Source: Vibrio ichthyoenteri ATCC 700023
GTDB taxonomy: Bacteria; Pseudomonadota; Gammaproteobacteria; Enterobacterales; Vibrionaceae
NCBI RefSeq assembly: GCF_000222605.1
Contig: NZ_AFWF01000092.1
Location: 1 to 64,000 of the forward strand
Length of the DNA: 64,000 bases
Reading direction: 5' to 3'
Shown here piece after piece: positions 33,372 to 42,299 of this stretch. The notes beneath the pieces were generated by a model. That model saw only the letters and a program-made list of their open reading frames with translations. It had not been told where the DNA came from and searched no databases. How positions within the stretch are numbered: the stretch's first letter is position 1; every line of letters begins with the position of its first letter. The position numbers and the translations under genes were made by a program.

Positions 33372-33544
33372 CCATATTTCACTACTATTTGGCTAGTAAA
33401 AATTCCTTTTCAGCCGATTTCAACGCATCAAACAAAGATGAAATTTATTTCCGCTAAATAACACAAATACACATTCTCAGTTGTTCCTGTTAAAATAGCG
33501 TCATCCGCACATTTTTGTGCCGTTGAGTAAGTAGAGAAAAGCCA

Positions 33545-34423
33545 ATGTCAATCAAGATCAAAACGGCTGAAGAAGTCGAACGTATGCGCATCGCTGGTAG
33601 CTTAGCTGCCGATATTCTAGAAATGATCGAACCTCACATTAAAGCTGGGGTCAACACCGACACATTGAACCAAATCTGTCACGATTATGCTCTAGAAAAA
33701 GGCGCATATTCTGCCCCACTTGACTACCATGGTTTCCCGAAATCAATCTGTACTTCAATTAACCACATCGTATGCCACGGCATTCCTGCCGCGCAAGATG
33801 AGATGGGTAGCAATGGCCAAATGAAGCCTGCTGTACTTAAAAATGGCGACATCATTAACGTTGACATTACCGTGGTCATCCCGGATGACGAAAACGCCGA
33901 TCTTAGCGTTCGTCCAGAAGGTTACCACGGTGATACCTCAAAGATGTTCTTTGTGGGTGACGCCTCTCCTGAAGACAAACGCCTATGTATGGTGACACAA
34001 GAAGCACTATACGTGGGTATGAAGCAAGTGAAACCGGGCGCGACTGTCGGTGATATCGGCACCGCTATCGAAAAGCACATCAAGACCAACAACAAAAATA
34101 ACCCGCGTAACAAGTTCTCTATCGTTAAGGATTTTTGTGGTCACGGTATCGGCAATGAATTCCACGAAGAACCACAAGTCGTGCACTACAAAAACAACGA
34201 CCGCCGTGTACTAAAAGAAGGCATGTGCTTTACCATTGAACCGATGATCAATGCAGGTAAGTTTGGTTGTACTGTGGATGCACAAGACGATTGGACGGTA
34301 TACACAGGTGATGGCAAAAAATCAGCTCAATACGAACACACCATCATGGTGACGAAAGATGGTTGTGAAGTCTTCACTCTACGCAGTGACGAAAGCATCC
34401 CTCGTTTAATGAAAAACGCTTAA
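33545..34423 (+). CDS. map: Methionine aminopeptidase, type I
   Basis: This enzyme removes the initiator Met from new proteins and uses two divalent metals. Ligand-bearing segments are INVDITVV, YHGDTSKMFFVG, DFCGHGIGNEFHEEP, CFTIEPMINAG and QYEHTIMV, giving the D-D-H-E-E set. At 292 residues it is about 28 longer than E. coli Map. The extra residues are in loops near IPDDENADLSVRPEG and TNNKNNPRNK, both away from the metal ligands. It is divergent from rpsB, a conserved arrangement. Confidence 0.96.
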   Translation: MSIKIKTAEEVERMRIAGSLAADILEMIEPHIKAGVNTDTLNQICHDYALEKGAYSAPLDYHGFPKSICTSINHIVCHGIPAAQDEMGSNGQMKPAVLKNGDIINVDITVVIPDDENADLSVRPEGYHGDTSKMFFVGDASPEDKRLCMVTQEALYVGMKQVKPGATVGDIGTAIEKHIKTNNKNNPRNKFSIVKDFCGHGIGNEFHEEPQVVHYKNNDRRVLKEGMCFTIEPMINAGKFGCTVDAQDDWTVYTGDGKKSAQYEHTIMVTKDGCEVFTLRSDESIPRLMKNA

Positions 34424-34432
34424 TATCTTTCC

Positions 34433-34461
34433 TATCCCCGCTTCTGCGGGGATATTTTTTT
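34433..34461 (+). terminator. Intrinsic terminator after map
   Basis: TATCCCCGC and GCGGGGATA form a 9-bp stem with loop TTCT, followed by seven T residues. Confidence 0.92.
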
Positions 34462-34512
34462 GTCTCGCCTAATTTGATAAAGTGAAATCTATCACTCAGC
34501 ACGGAAGCCACT

Positions 34513-37137
34513 ATGCCTTTTCAATCTCCGCTCACATTCAGTGACGAGCAAATTAACATTAGCGAACTAAAAGCTCAGTTGGAGCAATTTGCTGACTATC
34601 AACGAAAAGAATTTCTCGATCATCACCCGGTCAATGATCTGGTGCTTGGGCGTGCTGAATACACCGATTTGTTACTCAATCGTTTATGGCAACACTTTGG
34701 TTTTGCTCATTTACCCAACATCAGCTTAGTGGCGGTGGGTGGCTATGGTCGCGGGGAACTCCATCCACTTTCTGATATTGATATGCTGATCGTATCAAAA
34801 AAGACCTTACCCGATAATTTAGGTGCCAAAGTCAGCGAATTCATTACTTTGCTGTGGGACTTACGTTTAGAGATTGGCCATGCGGTTCGCACTATCGACC
34901 AGTGTGCCGAAATCGGTCGAGCCGATCTTACTGTTGCTACCAATCTACAAGAATCGCGTTTACTTTGTGGTTGTGAAGAGACCTTTCACCAACTCAAAAT
35001 GGTGATTCACTCTGAGTCTTTTTGGCCAAGCGAAACCTTCTATAAAGCCAAGGTTCAAGAGCAAAAAAATCGTCATGCTCGCTATCACGACACCACTTAC
35101 AATTTAGAGCCCGACATTAAATCAACACCGGGCGGCTTGCGCGACATTCATACTCTCAGTTGGGTAGCAAGACGTCACTTTGGCGCGACTTCTCTTTTGG
35201 AAATGAGCCGCTATGGTTTTTTGACTGATGCGGAATACCGTGAACTGGTTGAGTGTCAGGATTTCTTATGGCGAGTCCGCTTTGCGCTGCATATCGAACT
35301 GCGTCGCTATGATAATCGCCTTACCTTCGCCCATCAGGCACAAGTCGCCGAAAACCTCGGCTTTGTTGGCGAAGGCAATCGCGGCGTCGAAATGATGATG
35401 AAAGAGTTCTACCGCACCCTACGCAGAGTCGCTGAATTGAACAAAATGCTGCTTAAACTGTTTGACCAGGCGATTTTAAACAATGGCACGGAAAGCCCTC
35501 CACAGGTGATTACCGCCGATTTCCAACGTCGCGGCAACCTGATTGAAGCGCGTAAGCCGGCACTGTTTCAAGCTCGTCCTGAAACGATTTTGGACATGTT
35601 TTTGCTGATCGCCAACGACTCCACCATTGAAGGTGTGGCACCACCAACACTGCGCCAACTGCGCACTGCTCGCCGCCGTCTCAACAAATTTCTCCATACC
35701 ATTCCAGCGGCACGGGAAAAATTTCTGGAGCTATGCCGTCACCCAAACGCGCTGCATAAAGCGTTTAGCTTAATGCACAAACTCGGCGTATTAGCGGCCT
35801 ATTTACCACAGTGGAGCCAGATCGTTGGCCAAATGCAGTTTGATCTCTTCCATGTTTATACCGTGGATGAGCACAGCATGCGTTTGCTCAAACACATCAA
35901 CACTTTTAGCTACGCAAAAAATCACAGCAAACACCCAATCTGTTGTGAAGTTTATCCACGTATCCAAAAGAAAGAACTGCTGATCATTGCCGCTATCTTC
36001 CATGACATTGGCAAAGGACGCGGCGGTGACCACTCAGTTATCGGTGCAAAAGAAGCGTACGAGTTCTGTATCGAACATGGCCTTTCTACCCCTGAGGCAA
36101 ACCTAGTTTCTTGGTTGGTGCGCCACCACTTACTGATGTCAGTCACCGCTCAACGCCGTGATATCTACGATCCAGAAGTGATCACCGAATTTGCCAAGCT
36201 GGTGCGAGATGAAGAGTATCTCGAGTACTTGGTCTGCCTCACCGTCGCCGACATTTGCGCCACTAACCCCGAGTTATGGAACAGTTGGAAACGAACCTTA
36301 CTGGCTGAACTCTTCTATTCTTCGCAACGCGCTCTGCGCCGTGGCTTAGAAAATCCCGTTGATGTGCGAGAACGAATCCGCCATAACCAACAAATGGCGT
36401 CAGCGGTATTGCGTAAAGAAGGTTTTACCGCACGAGAAATCGAAGTGTTGTGGCAACGCTTTAAAGCCGATTACTTCCTGCGTCATACCCACAAGCAAAT
36501 TGCTTGGCACTGTAGTCACTTATTGCGTCATGATGACCCAACCAAACCTTTAGTGTTAATTAGCGAAAAAGCCACCCGTGGCGGAACCGAAGTGTTTGTT
36601 TATCACAAAGATCAGCGAGCGCTGTTTGCCACCGTCGTCGCTGAATTAGATAGACGAAACTTCAACGTCCATGACGCACAGGTCATGACCAGCAAAGACG
36701 GTTATGTACTCGATACTTTTATGGTTTTAGACCAGCATGGTGATGCGATTGAAGTTGGTCGCCATAAAGCGGTCATAAAACACTTAACACACGTATTGCA
36801 AGATGGTCGACCAACCAAAATCCGTACTCGTCGCACGCCACGCAACTTGCAGCATTTTAAAGTCAAAACCAAGGTGGACTTTCTACCAAGCAAGAGTAAA
36901 AAGCGCACCACTCTAGAGTTTGTTGCGCTTGATACTCCGGGTTTACTCGCCACAGTCGGAGCAACATTTGCCGATCTGCATATTAATTTGCATGCAGCGA
37001 AGATCACCACCATTGGCGAGCGTGCTGAAGATTTGTTTATTATCACGGGGGCTGAAGGCGGTAAACTCAGTGAACAAGAAGAGCAACAACTGCGAGAAGC
37101 TCTGTGCGCCAATGTGGAAGAATTGGCGCCAAACTGA
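34513..37137 (+). CDS. glnD: Bifunctional uridylyltransferase/uridylyl-removing enzyme
   Basis: GlnD senses glutamine and adds or removes UMP on Tyr51 of PII (glnB in this window). The nucleotidyltransferase domain has GGYGRGELHPLSDIDML (about residues 76-92). The HD hydrolase domain has IFHDIGKGRGGDHS, with His497-Asp498. Two ACT domains that bind glutamine lie at about 690-770 and 800-874. Length of 874 residues is slightly below E. coli's 890. It follows map in the order seen in relatives. Confidence 0.96.
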   Translation: MPFQSPLTFSDEQINISELKAQLEQFADYQRKEFLDHHPVNDLVLGRAEYTDLLLNRLWQHFGFAHLPNISLVAVGGYGRGELHPLSDIDMLIVSKKTLPDNLGAKVSEFITLLWDLRLEIGHAVRTIDQCAEIGRADLTVATNLQESRLLCGCEETFHQLKMVIHSESFWPSETFYKAKVQEQKNRHARYHDTTYNLEPDIKSTPGGLRDIHTLSWVARRHFGATSLLEMSRYGFLTDAEYRELVECQDFLWRVRFALHIELRRYDNRLTFAHQAQVAENLGFVGEGNRGVEMMMKEFYRTLRRVAELNKMLLKLFDQAILNNGTESPPQVITADFQRRGNLIEARKPALFQARPETILDMFLLIANDSTIEGVAPPTLRQLRTARRRLNKFLHTIPAAREKFLELCRHPNALHKAFSLMHKLGVLAAYLPQWSQIVGQMQFDLFHVYTVDEHSMRLLKHINTFSYAKNHSKHPICCEVYPRIQKKELLIIAAIFHDIGKGRGGDHSVIGAKEAYEFCIEHGLSTPEANLVSWLVRHHLLMSVTAQRRDIYDPEVITEFAKLVRDEEYLEYLVCLTVADICATNPELWNSWKRTLLAELFYSSQRALRRGLENPVDVRERIRHNQQMASAVLRKEGFTAREIEVLWQRFKADYFLRHTHKQIAWHCSHLLRHDDPTKPLVLISEKATRGGTEVFVYHKDQRALFATVVAELDRRNFNVHDAQVMTSKDGYVLDTFMVLDQHGDAIEVGRHKAVIKHLTHVLQDGRPTKIRTRRTPRNLQHFKVKTKVDFLPSKSKKRTTLEFVALDTPGLLATVGATFADLHINLHAAKITTIGERAEDLFIITGAEGGKLSEQEEQQLREALCANVEELAPN

Positions 37138-37281
37138 TCCCACCCACAAGTTGATAAAATAGCCAAGGCGAAGGCTATCTCGAAATAAAATAGGCTGCTA
37201 CATTAAATAGATGGATGCTCTAGGTCATACCTAAAGTCTTTGATGAGTATACCACTTTAACCCTATTTTATGAGGTAGCCT

Positions 37282-37666
37282 ATGTTTGCAAATCTTATTG
37301 GTTTAGGCATTCAAGATCCCCAGCAAATTGAGCGCTATTCTTTGCGCCAAGAAGCACATAAAGACGTGTTAAAAATCTATTTCCGCAAACAGAAAGGCGA
37401 ATTATTTGCCAAAAGCGTCAAGTTCAAATACCCACGCCAAGTTAAAAATGTCTTAGTTGATAGTGGCAGCCATCAATACAAACAAGTAACGGAAATCAAC
37501 CGCAACCTGACGCTAGTGATCGATGAACTCAATAAAATAACTAAACCCGTAAAAAATGGCTGACGTGGATGTTAAACAGAAAATTCTGTCTGATTTGCGT
37601 CATCTAGAAAAGGTGGTGTCGAGTAAGATTGCTGAAATAGAAGCAGATTTAGAAAAGTTGAAGTAA
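37282..37666 (+). pseudogene. DUF3461 (YaeH-type) gene with a frame disruption at an A6 run
   Basis: The first frame encodes 93 residues beginning [17 protein letters not shown], clearly DUF3461 (E. coli YaeH, 128 residues, function unknown). It stops at 37561. The missing family C-terminus ([18 protein letters not shown] and [14 protein letters not shown]) lies in the +1 frame from about 37553 to the stop at 37664-37666. The switch falls at a run of six A residues (37551-37556). Removing one A joins the frames into a 127-residue product of family length. It could be a sequencing error, a real mutation, or slippage. The short in-frame product would lack the final helix. Confidence 0.85.
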
Positions 37667-37687
37667 AGCGAGAAGCGAGAAGCGAGA
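37667..37687 (+). repeat. 7-base tandem repeat AGCGAGA x3
   Basis: Three perfect copies of AGCGAGA follow directly after the stop of the DUF3461 gene and before its terminator. The sequence is non-coding. Confidence 0.85.
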
Positions 37688-37696
37688 AGGATTTTT

Positions 37697-37725
37697 AGGG
37701 TTGGCTTTATCAGTCAACCCTTTTT
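37697..37725 (+). terminator. Intrinsic terminator after the DUF3461 gene
   Basis: AGGGTTGGCT and AGTCAACCCT form a 10-bp stem with one mismatch, followed by five T residues. Confidence 0.85.
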
Positions 37726-37739
37726 CATTCAACTAATCA

Positions 37740-37795
37740 GTATCTCTCTGACTCTCAAACGAAGTGTTCTCGATTCTCGTCGAGAGGTGCTTCAC
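37740..37795. repeat. Degenerate repeat related to the 1-202 cluster
   Basis: GACTCTCAAACGAAGTGTTCTCGATTCTCG-like words (split: GACTCTCAAACGAAG, TGTTCTCGATTCTCG) resemble the units at 141-200. As at yafJ, the repeat abuts the 3' end of a minus-strand gene, here pgpA. Confidence 0.55.
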
Positions 37796-38299
37796 TTACA
37801 GCCAACCGGCGTATTTACCGACTAAATACAACGCGACACCCGCCATTGCGCCAGCGACGATGTCATCAATCATGATACCTAAACCGCCATGTACACGCTT
37901 ATCGAGCCAACCAATTGGCCACGGTTTTACCATGTCAAAAAAGCGGAACAAGATAAACCCCGTTAATAGCCACTTCCAATCTGTCGGCGACAATTGAAAT
38001 AACGGCACCACGGCCATGGTGATCCAAAAGCCTGCGAATTCATCCCAGACTATTGAGCCATGGTCGTGCACCCCCATGTCATCAGAGGTAACTTGGCATA
38101 TTTTCACCCCAATCAAACACGCAAAAATGACCGCCACGATATAAGCGGGTAACGGTAATTGAACTAACAATAGATAAAGGGGGATCGACGCCAACGTTCC
38201 CATGGTGCCCGGTACAATCGGAGACAAACCACTACCAAACCCTGTAGCTAAAAGGTGCCACGGGTTTTTTAAAGAAATCAATGAAAGAGGATTAGCCAT
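37796..38299 (-). CDS. pgpA: Phosphatidylglycerophosphatase A
   Basis: PgpA dephosphorylates phosphatidylglycerol phosphate in the inner membrane. The 167-residue protein begins with the family segment FGSGLSPIVPGTMGTLAS and has WDEFAGFWITM and RFFDMVKPWPIGWLDK in the middle, with metal-binding acidic residues. Several hydrophobic helices are present. It lies 9 bp after thiL and is likely cotranscribed, the same order as in E. coli. Confidence 0.95.
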   Translation of the reverse strand: MANPLSLISLKNPWHLLATGFGSGLSPIVPGTMGTLASIPLYLLLVQLPLPAYIVAVIFACLIGVKICQVTSDDMGVHDHGSIVWDEFAGFWITMAVVPLFQLSPTDWKWLLTGFILFRFFDMVKPWPIGWLDKRVHGGLGIMIDDIVAGAMAGVALYLVGKYAGWL

Positions 38300-38308
38300 A
38301 ATTGCATC

Positions 38309-39280
38309 TTAATTATTGTTGAAATGATCATACCCACTCAACTGCCATTCGAGTGGTTTTCCTTGTAAAGTCAAATAAAGGCCAGGCTGTTCAACAATCT
38401 GACCGACACAAGTGACTTTGGTATTACTCCCCACCAGCATACTCTCTAACGCATCAAAATGCTGCGGAGAAACGGTAAAGCACAGTTCATATTCTTCACC
38501 GCTGGTGAGTGCATACTGTAATGCTAATTCTTGACTGCGGGTAAACTCAAGTAATTGGCTTGAAATGGGTAAATCGCCGACGTGCAGTTCCGCGCCGACA
38601 ACCGAGCGCTTAAGGATATGTGGCAAATCAGAAATAAGACCATCGGAAATATCAATCGCCGCCGTCGCAATACCCTGCAATGCTTGACCCAGTGCCACTC
38701 GTGGCGTTGATAAATAGTGACGTTTTTCCAACTCTGCGGCACAACAAGCATTGGCATCAGCATGGCCTAATAGCACATCCAACCCCGCTTTGGCATCGCC
38801 GAGATCACCAGAAACATACACCCTATCGCCCACTTGTGCGCCATCACGTCGCAACGCTTTGTCCGCGGCAACAAAGCCTTGCACCGTCAAGGTTAAGCTA
38901 AGCGGTCCTTTGGTTGTATCACCACCAATAAGGTGAATACCATAGTGATCTGCAAGTGCAAAAAAACTATCACAAAAAGGCTTTAACCAAGCTTCATCGA
39001 CATCAGGCATGGTCAAAGCAAATGAAACCCACGCAGGGCTTGCTCCCATAGCGGCCAAATCGCTGATATTCGAAGCTAGAGCTTTGTGTGCGACCCAAGC
39101 CGGGTTCGCCGAGGTGAGAAAATGTGTGCCTGCCACCAACGTATCAGTGCTAATCGCAATCGCTTGATTGATGGGGGCTTGTACCAAAGCACAATCGTCA
39201 CCGGCAGCAAGCAACACATCTTCACGCTGAACTTGGCGGCCAACAAAATATTTTTCAATCAGGTTAAATTCACCGGGCAT
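38309..39280 (-). CDS. thiL: Thiamine-monophosphate kinase
   Basis: ThiL phosphorylates thiamine monophosphate to the active cofactor thiamine diphosphate. The 323-residue AIR-synthase-like protein shows AAGDDCALVQ, ISTDTLVAGTHF, NISDLAAMGASPAWVSFAL, IGGDTTKGPLSLTLTVQGF and AAIDISDGLISDLPHI, covering the ATP and metal sites. It is downstream of nusB and upstream of pgpA. A terminator lies between nusB and this gene. Confidence 0.95.
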   Translation of the reverse strand: MPGEFNLIEKYFVGRQVQREDVLLAAGDDCALVQAPINQAIAISTDTLVAGTHFLTSANPAWVAHKALASNISDLAAMGASPAWVSFALTMPDVDEAWLKPFCDSFFALADHYGIHLIGGDTTKGPLSLTLTVQGFVAADKALRRDGAQVGDRVYVSGDLGDAKAGLDVLLGHADANACCAAELEKRHYLSTPRVALGQALQGIATAAIDISDGLISDLPHILKRSVVGAELHVGDLPISSQLLEFTRSQELALQYALTSGEEYELCFTVSPQHFDALESMLVGSNTKVTCVGQIVEQPGLYLTLQGKPLEWQLSGYDHFNNN

Positions 39281-39327
39281 AGGGAGGCGTCATATCTAAC
39301 AGGCTATTTTTGAGGAAATCAGTATAT

Positions 39328-39357
39328 AAAAAAAGGCCAGCAATTTGCTGACCTTTT
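39328..39357 (-). terminator. Intrinsic terminator after nusB
   Basis: On the minus strand AAGGTCAGCA and TGCTGGCCTT form a stem with one mismatch around an AAT loop, followed by seven T residues. Confidence 0.85.
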
Positions 39358-39371
39358 TACTAATCTGGCGA

Positions 39372-39839
39372 TTATTTCTTACGTACGTGCGGTGCCGCTT
39401 TATCAAGTACACCGTTAACGAATTTGTGGCTATCTTCTGCTGCGAATACTTTTGCAAGTTCAATCGCTTCGTTGATAACAACTTTGTAAGGAACGTCTTC
39501 GCGACGAGTCATCTCGTACATAGCAAGACGAAGTAGCGCTAACTCCATCAAATCCAAATCTTGCATTGGACGAGATGTGTATGGGCGAATCTTACAATCT
39601 AGCTCTGTGTGACTTAGCACAACACCTGCTAACAGGTCACGGAAGTAGGCAACGTCTGTGTCTGGTGCAGTTAGAGCTGGCTCTGCAGCATGATGTTCTT
39701 CTTCATCATACTTACCACCAGATAAAAACTGCTCTTCAATTGTGGCAACATTTTCTTTAGTAATTTGCCAAGAGTAGATCGCTTGTAGAGCGAATCGACG
39801 TGCATTACGACGTGCGGCTGGTTTCACACTGGCCCCCAT
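39372..39839 (-). CDS. nusB: Transcription antitermination factor NusB
   Basis: NusB binds boxA RNA with NusE (S10) and supports rRNA antitermination. The 155-residue helical protein starts with [19 protein letters not shown] and ends with [20 protein letters not shown], both typical. [18 protein letters not shown] is also conserved. The ATG shares one base with the ribH stop (TAATG), so the pair is translationally coupled, as in many gammaproteobacteria. Confidence 0.96.
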   Translation of the reverse strand: MGASVKPAARRNARRFALQAIYSWQITKENVATIEEQFLSGGKYDEEEHHAAEPALTAPDTDVAYFRDLLAGVVLSHTELDCKIRPYTSRPMQDLDLMELALLRLAMYEMTRREDVPYKVVINEAIELAKVFAAEDSHKFVNGVLDKAAPHVRKK

Positions 39840-40309
39840 TAGGAATCGATTTCAGAAAGAACGTTAATCATCTCAAGTGCGCTCAGTGCAGCCTCTGCAC
39901 CTTTATTACCAGCCTTGGTTCCTGCGCGCTCAATTGCTTGATCAATAGTATCAACAGTTAAAACACCAAATGCGACTGGAAGTGAAAACTCCATCGACAC
40001 TTGTGCCAAACCTTTGTTGCATTCACTACAAACATAGTCAAAGTGCGGTGTTCCGCCACGAATAACGGTACCTAAAGATACGATAGCATCGTACTTACCC
40101 GTTTTTGCTACACGTTGAGCAACAAGCGGCAATTCAACTGCACCAGGGCAACGAACTACAGTAATGTTGCCTTCGCTAACTTGTCCATGACGCTTTAAAG
40201 TATCGATGGCACCAGACAATAGACTTTCGTTAATAAAACTGTTGAAACGAGAAATAACGATAGCAATTTTTGCGTTTGGCGCTGGGAAGCCACCCTCGAT
40301 CACTTTCAT
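39839..40309 (-). CDS. ribH: 6,7-dimethyl-8-ribityllumazine synthase
   Basis: RibH condenses 5-amino-6-ribitylaminouracil with dihydroxybutanone phosphate to give the lumazine substrate of riboflavin synthase. Segments include [26 protein letters not shown] and [16 protein letters not shown] (catalytic His at the end), and [11 protein letters not shown]-like [13 protein letters not shown]. The start at 40309 ([12 protein letters not shown]) is chosen over longer frames because AAAGGAAAG precedes it at good spacing and gives 156 residues. A terminator separates it from ribBX upstream. Confidence 0.95.
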   Translation of the reverse strand: MKVIEGGFPAPNAKIAIVISRFNSFINESLLSGAIDTLKRHGQVSEGNITVVRCPGAVELPLVAQRVAKTGKYDAIVSLGTVIRGGTPHFDYVCSECNKGLAQVSMEFSLPVAFGVLTVDTIDQAIERAGTKAGNKGAEAALSALEMINVLSEIDS

Positions 40310-40404
40310 AAGCTTTCCTTTAACTATGTTCATCAAGTGAGAATCGCCGGATTCTAGCACAAAACTGTGAGCAATATCTAATAGGTTTTTACATTCCTAA
40401 AACG

Positions 40405-40434
40405 AAAAAGCGAGACATACAATACATCTCGCTT
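40405..40434 (-). terminator. Intrinsic terminator after ribBX
   Basis: AAGCGAGA and TCTCGCTT form an 8-bp stem with an 11-base loop, followed on the minus strand by TTTTTCGTTTT. Confidence 0.8.
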
Positions 40435-40458
40435 AATCCAATGATTTAACGCTGTTGG

Positions 40459-41568
40459 TTACTCACAAATATATTCAACAACATTCAAACCAAAACCGCT
40501 TAATGCATGGTAACGCTTGTTGCTTGAAGAGAGTAAGCGCATGTCATGCACCCCGAGATCCGCCAAGATTTGTGAACCAACACCAACGCGGCGTGAAGTG
40601 CCTTGCTTCTTAGCGAGTGTCGGCGCACTGCCTTGATCTTGCGCTTCAAACATTTTGACGCGATGGATCAGTAATTCAGTTGGTTCTTCATTGCCGAGAA
40701 TGATCAAAACGCCACCTTCTTCACCAATACGTTTCATCGCTTTATCTAATGTCCAACTGCGCTCTGCATTACGGTCGCTGCGCAGTAAGTCGGTAAAGGT
40801 ATCTTGCAGGTGAACACGAACCAGTGGGGATTTATCCGCTGTACCTTGTTTGCACATGGCATAGTGCACTTGGTTATCGATCGTATCGCGGTAGGTCACC
40901 AAATTAAATTCACCGAACTCGGTTGGAAGCTTGCATTCCGCGACACGTTCAATGGTGGTTTCGGTGTTGTTACGGTACTCAATAAGATCAGCAATGGTAC
41001 CCAGTTTGAGATCATGTTTTTCCGCAAACACTTCCAAATCAGGACGACGCGCCATGGTGCCGTCATCGTTTAAGATTTCAACAATAACCGACGCAGGCTC
41101 AAGCCCAGCGAGACGCGCCAAATCACAACCCGCTTCAGTGTGACCAGCACGCGTCAATACGCCACCTTCTTGCGCCGCGAGTGGGAAGATATGACCAGGT
41201 TGAACTAAATCCGCTGCTTTTGCATCTACGGCAACCGCTGCCTGTACTGTGCGCGAGCGATCCGCCGCAGAAATACCGGTGGTAACGCCTTCAGCAGCTT
41301 CAATCGACACAGTAAAGTTAGTGGTGTATTGCGCATTGTTGTCTTGCACCATCGGTGGCAAGCCAAGGCGCTCACAACGAGATTTTGTCATCGTTAAGCA
41401 AATCAAACCACGACCGTAAGTTGCCATAAAGTTGATCGCCTCCGGAGTCACATGCTCCGCGGCCATGATCAAATCGCCTTCGTTTTCACGGTCTTCGTCA
41501 TCCATTAGAATGACCATTTTACCTAAACGAATATCTTCAATAATTTCTTGTGGCGTACTAATTGGCAT
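40459..41568 (-). CDS. 3,4-dihydroxy-2-butanone 4-phosphate synthase with degenerate GTP cyclohydrolase II domain (RibBX type)
   Basis: The N-terminal domain (about residues 1-200) is a complete Rib[20 protein letters not shown] holds the acidic metal ligands and [18 protein letters not shown] is the substrate-binding signature. The C-terminal domain (about 205-367) has the fold of GTP cyclohydrolase II (RibA). However, the three zinc cysteines and the SLRCDCG-type loop are absent; the region reads [17 protein letters not shown]. It is therefore unlikely to hydrolyse GTP, and a separate RibA would be needed elsewhere. This matches the ribBX variant known in Proteobacteria. It lies in the ribD-ribE-ribBX-ribH-nusB row. 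Confidence 0.88.
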   Translation of the reverse strand: MPISTPQEIIEDIRLGKMVILMDDEDRENEGDLIMAAEHVTPEAINFMATYGRGLICLTMTKSRCERLGLPPMVQDNNAQYTTNFTVSIEAAEGVTTGISAADRSRTVQAAVAVDAKAADLVQPGHIFPLAAQEGGVLTRAGHTEAGCDLARLAGLEPASVIVEILNDDGTMARRPDLEVFAEKHDLKLGTIADLIEYRNNTETTIERVAECKLPTEFGEFNLVTYRDTIDNQVHYAMCKQGTADKSPLVRVHLQDTFTDLLRSDRNAERSWTLDKAMKRIGEEGGVLIILGNEEPTELLIHRVKMFEAQDQGSAPTLAKKQGTSRRVGVGSQILADLGVHDMRLLSSSNKRYHALSGFGLNVVEYICE

Positions 41569-41643
41569 CTTTAGTTCCTATTTTGACTGCGCGTTATATA
41601 ACCGCTTTATGTTCTTTTACAAGAGTACTTCTGCGTTCACGAT

Positions 41644-42297
41644 TTAAGCAAATCCATTTTGCTGAAGAAATTCCATCGTGATGCGTGATTCTGGTTGTGC
41701 TGATTGCTGACTAGTGAGTAATCGTTCCATATAACGAGCCAACACGTCAACTTCAAGGTTAACCTTACGACCAACATGAAAATCGGCGATAGTCGTTTCT
41801 TCACCAGTATGCGGAACGATGGTCAGTTTAAAGGCATTCTTACGTAGTGCGTTGACGGTAAGACTAATACCATCAACGGTAATTGAGCCTTTCTCTGCAA
41901 CGTACTTATTGAGCTCTTCCGGCATGGCGACCCAAAATTCAATCGAACGGCCAACTTGGTTACGCTCAACAATTTCACCAACTCCGTCCACATGTCCAGA
42001 AACAATGTGCCCACCAAAACGCGTGGTCGGTAACATCGCTTTCTCTAGGTTTACTTTATCGCCCGCTTGATAATGGGTAAAACCGGTTTTATTCAACGTT
42101 TCGAGCGATAAGTCAGCGCTGTAACTGTGATCATTAAATGCTACAACGGTTAGGCATACGCCATTGGTTGCGATGCTGTCACCGAGTTTAACATCTGACA
42201 TATCGAGCTTATTACTGCTCACGGTAACGCTAATGTCTTCGCCTTTTGGCGTAATGGCAGTCAGAGTACCGACTGCTTCTACAATACCTGTAAACAT
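41644..42297 (-). CDS. ribE: Riboflavin synthase alpha subunit
   Basis: This enzyme dismutates two lumazine molecules to riboflavin. It has two lumazine-binding repeats: residues 1-97 starting MFTGIVEAVGTL, and about 98-195 beginning with the HIVSGHVDGVGEI copy. Typical N-terminal MFTGIVE and GVCLTVV (first repeat) and GISLTVN (second repeat) are visible. Length is 217 residues. It starts 2 bp after ribD ends. The name ribE follows common gammaproteobacterial usage; E. coli calls it ribC. Confidence 0.95.
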   Translation of the reverse strand: MFTGIVEAVGTLTAITPKGEDISVTVSSNKLDMSDVKLGDSIATNGVCLTVVAFNDHSYSADLSLETLNKTGFTHYQAGDKVNLEKAMLPTTRFGGHIVSGHVDGVGEIVERNQVGRSIEFWVAMPEELNKYVAEKGSITVDGISLTVNALRKNAFKLTIVPHTGEETTIADFHVGRKVNLEVDVLARYMERLLTSQQSAQPESRITMEFLQQNGFA

Positions 42298-42299
42298 AA

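Noticed and set aside
37282-37563. Intact 93-residue DUF3461 protein
   Set aside because: The family is about 128 residues and the missing C-terminus is directly downstream in another frame, so the short frame is not the ancestral gene.
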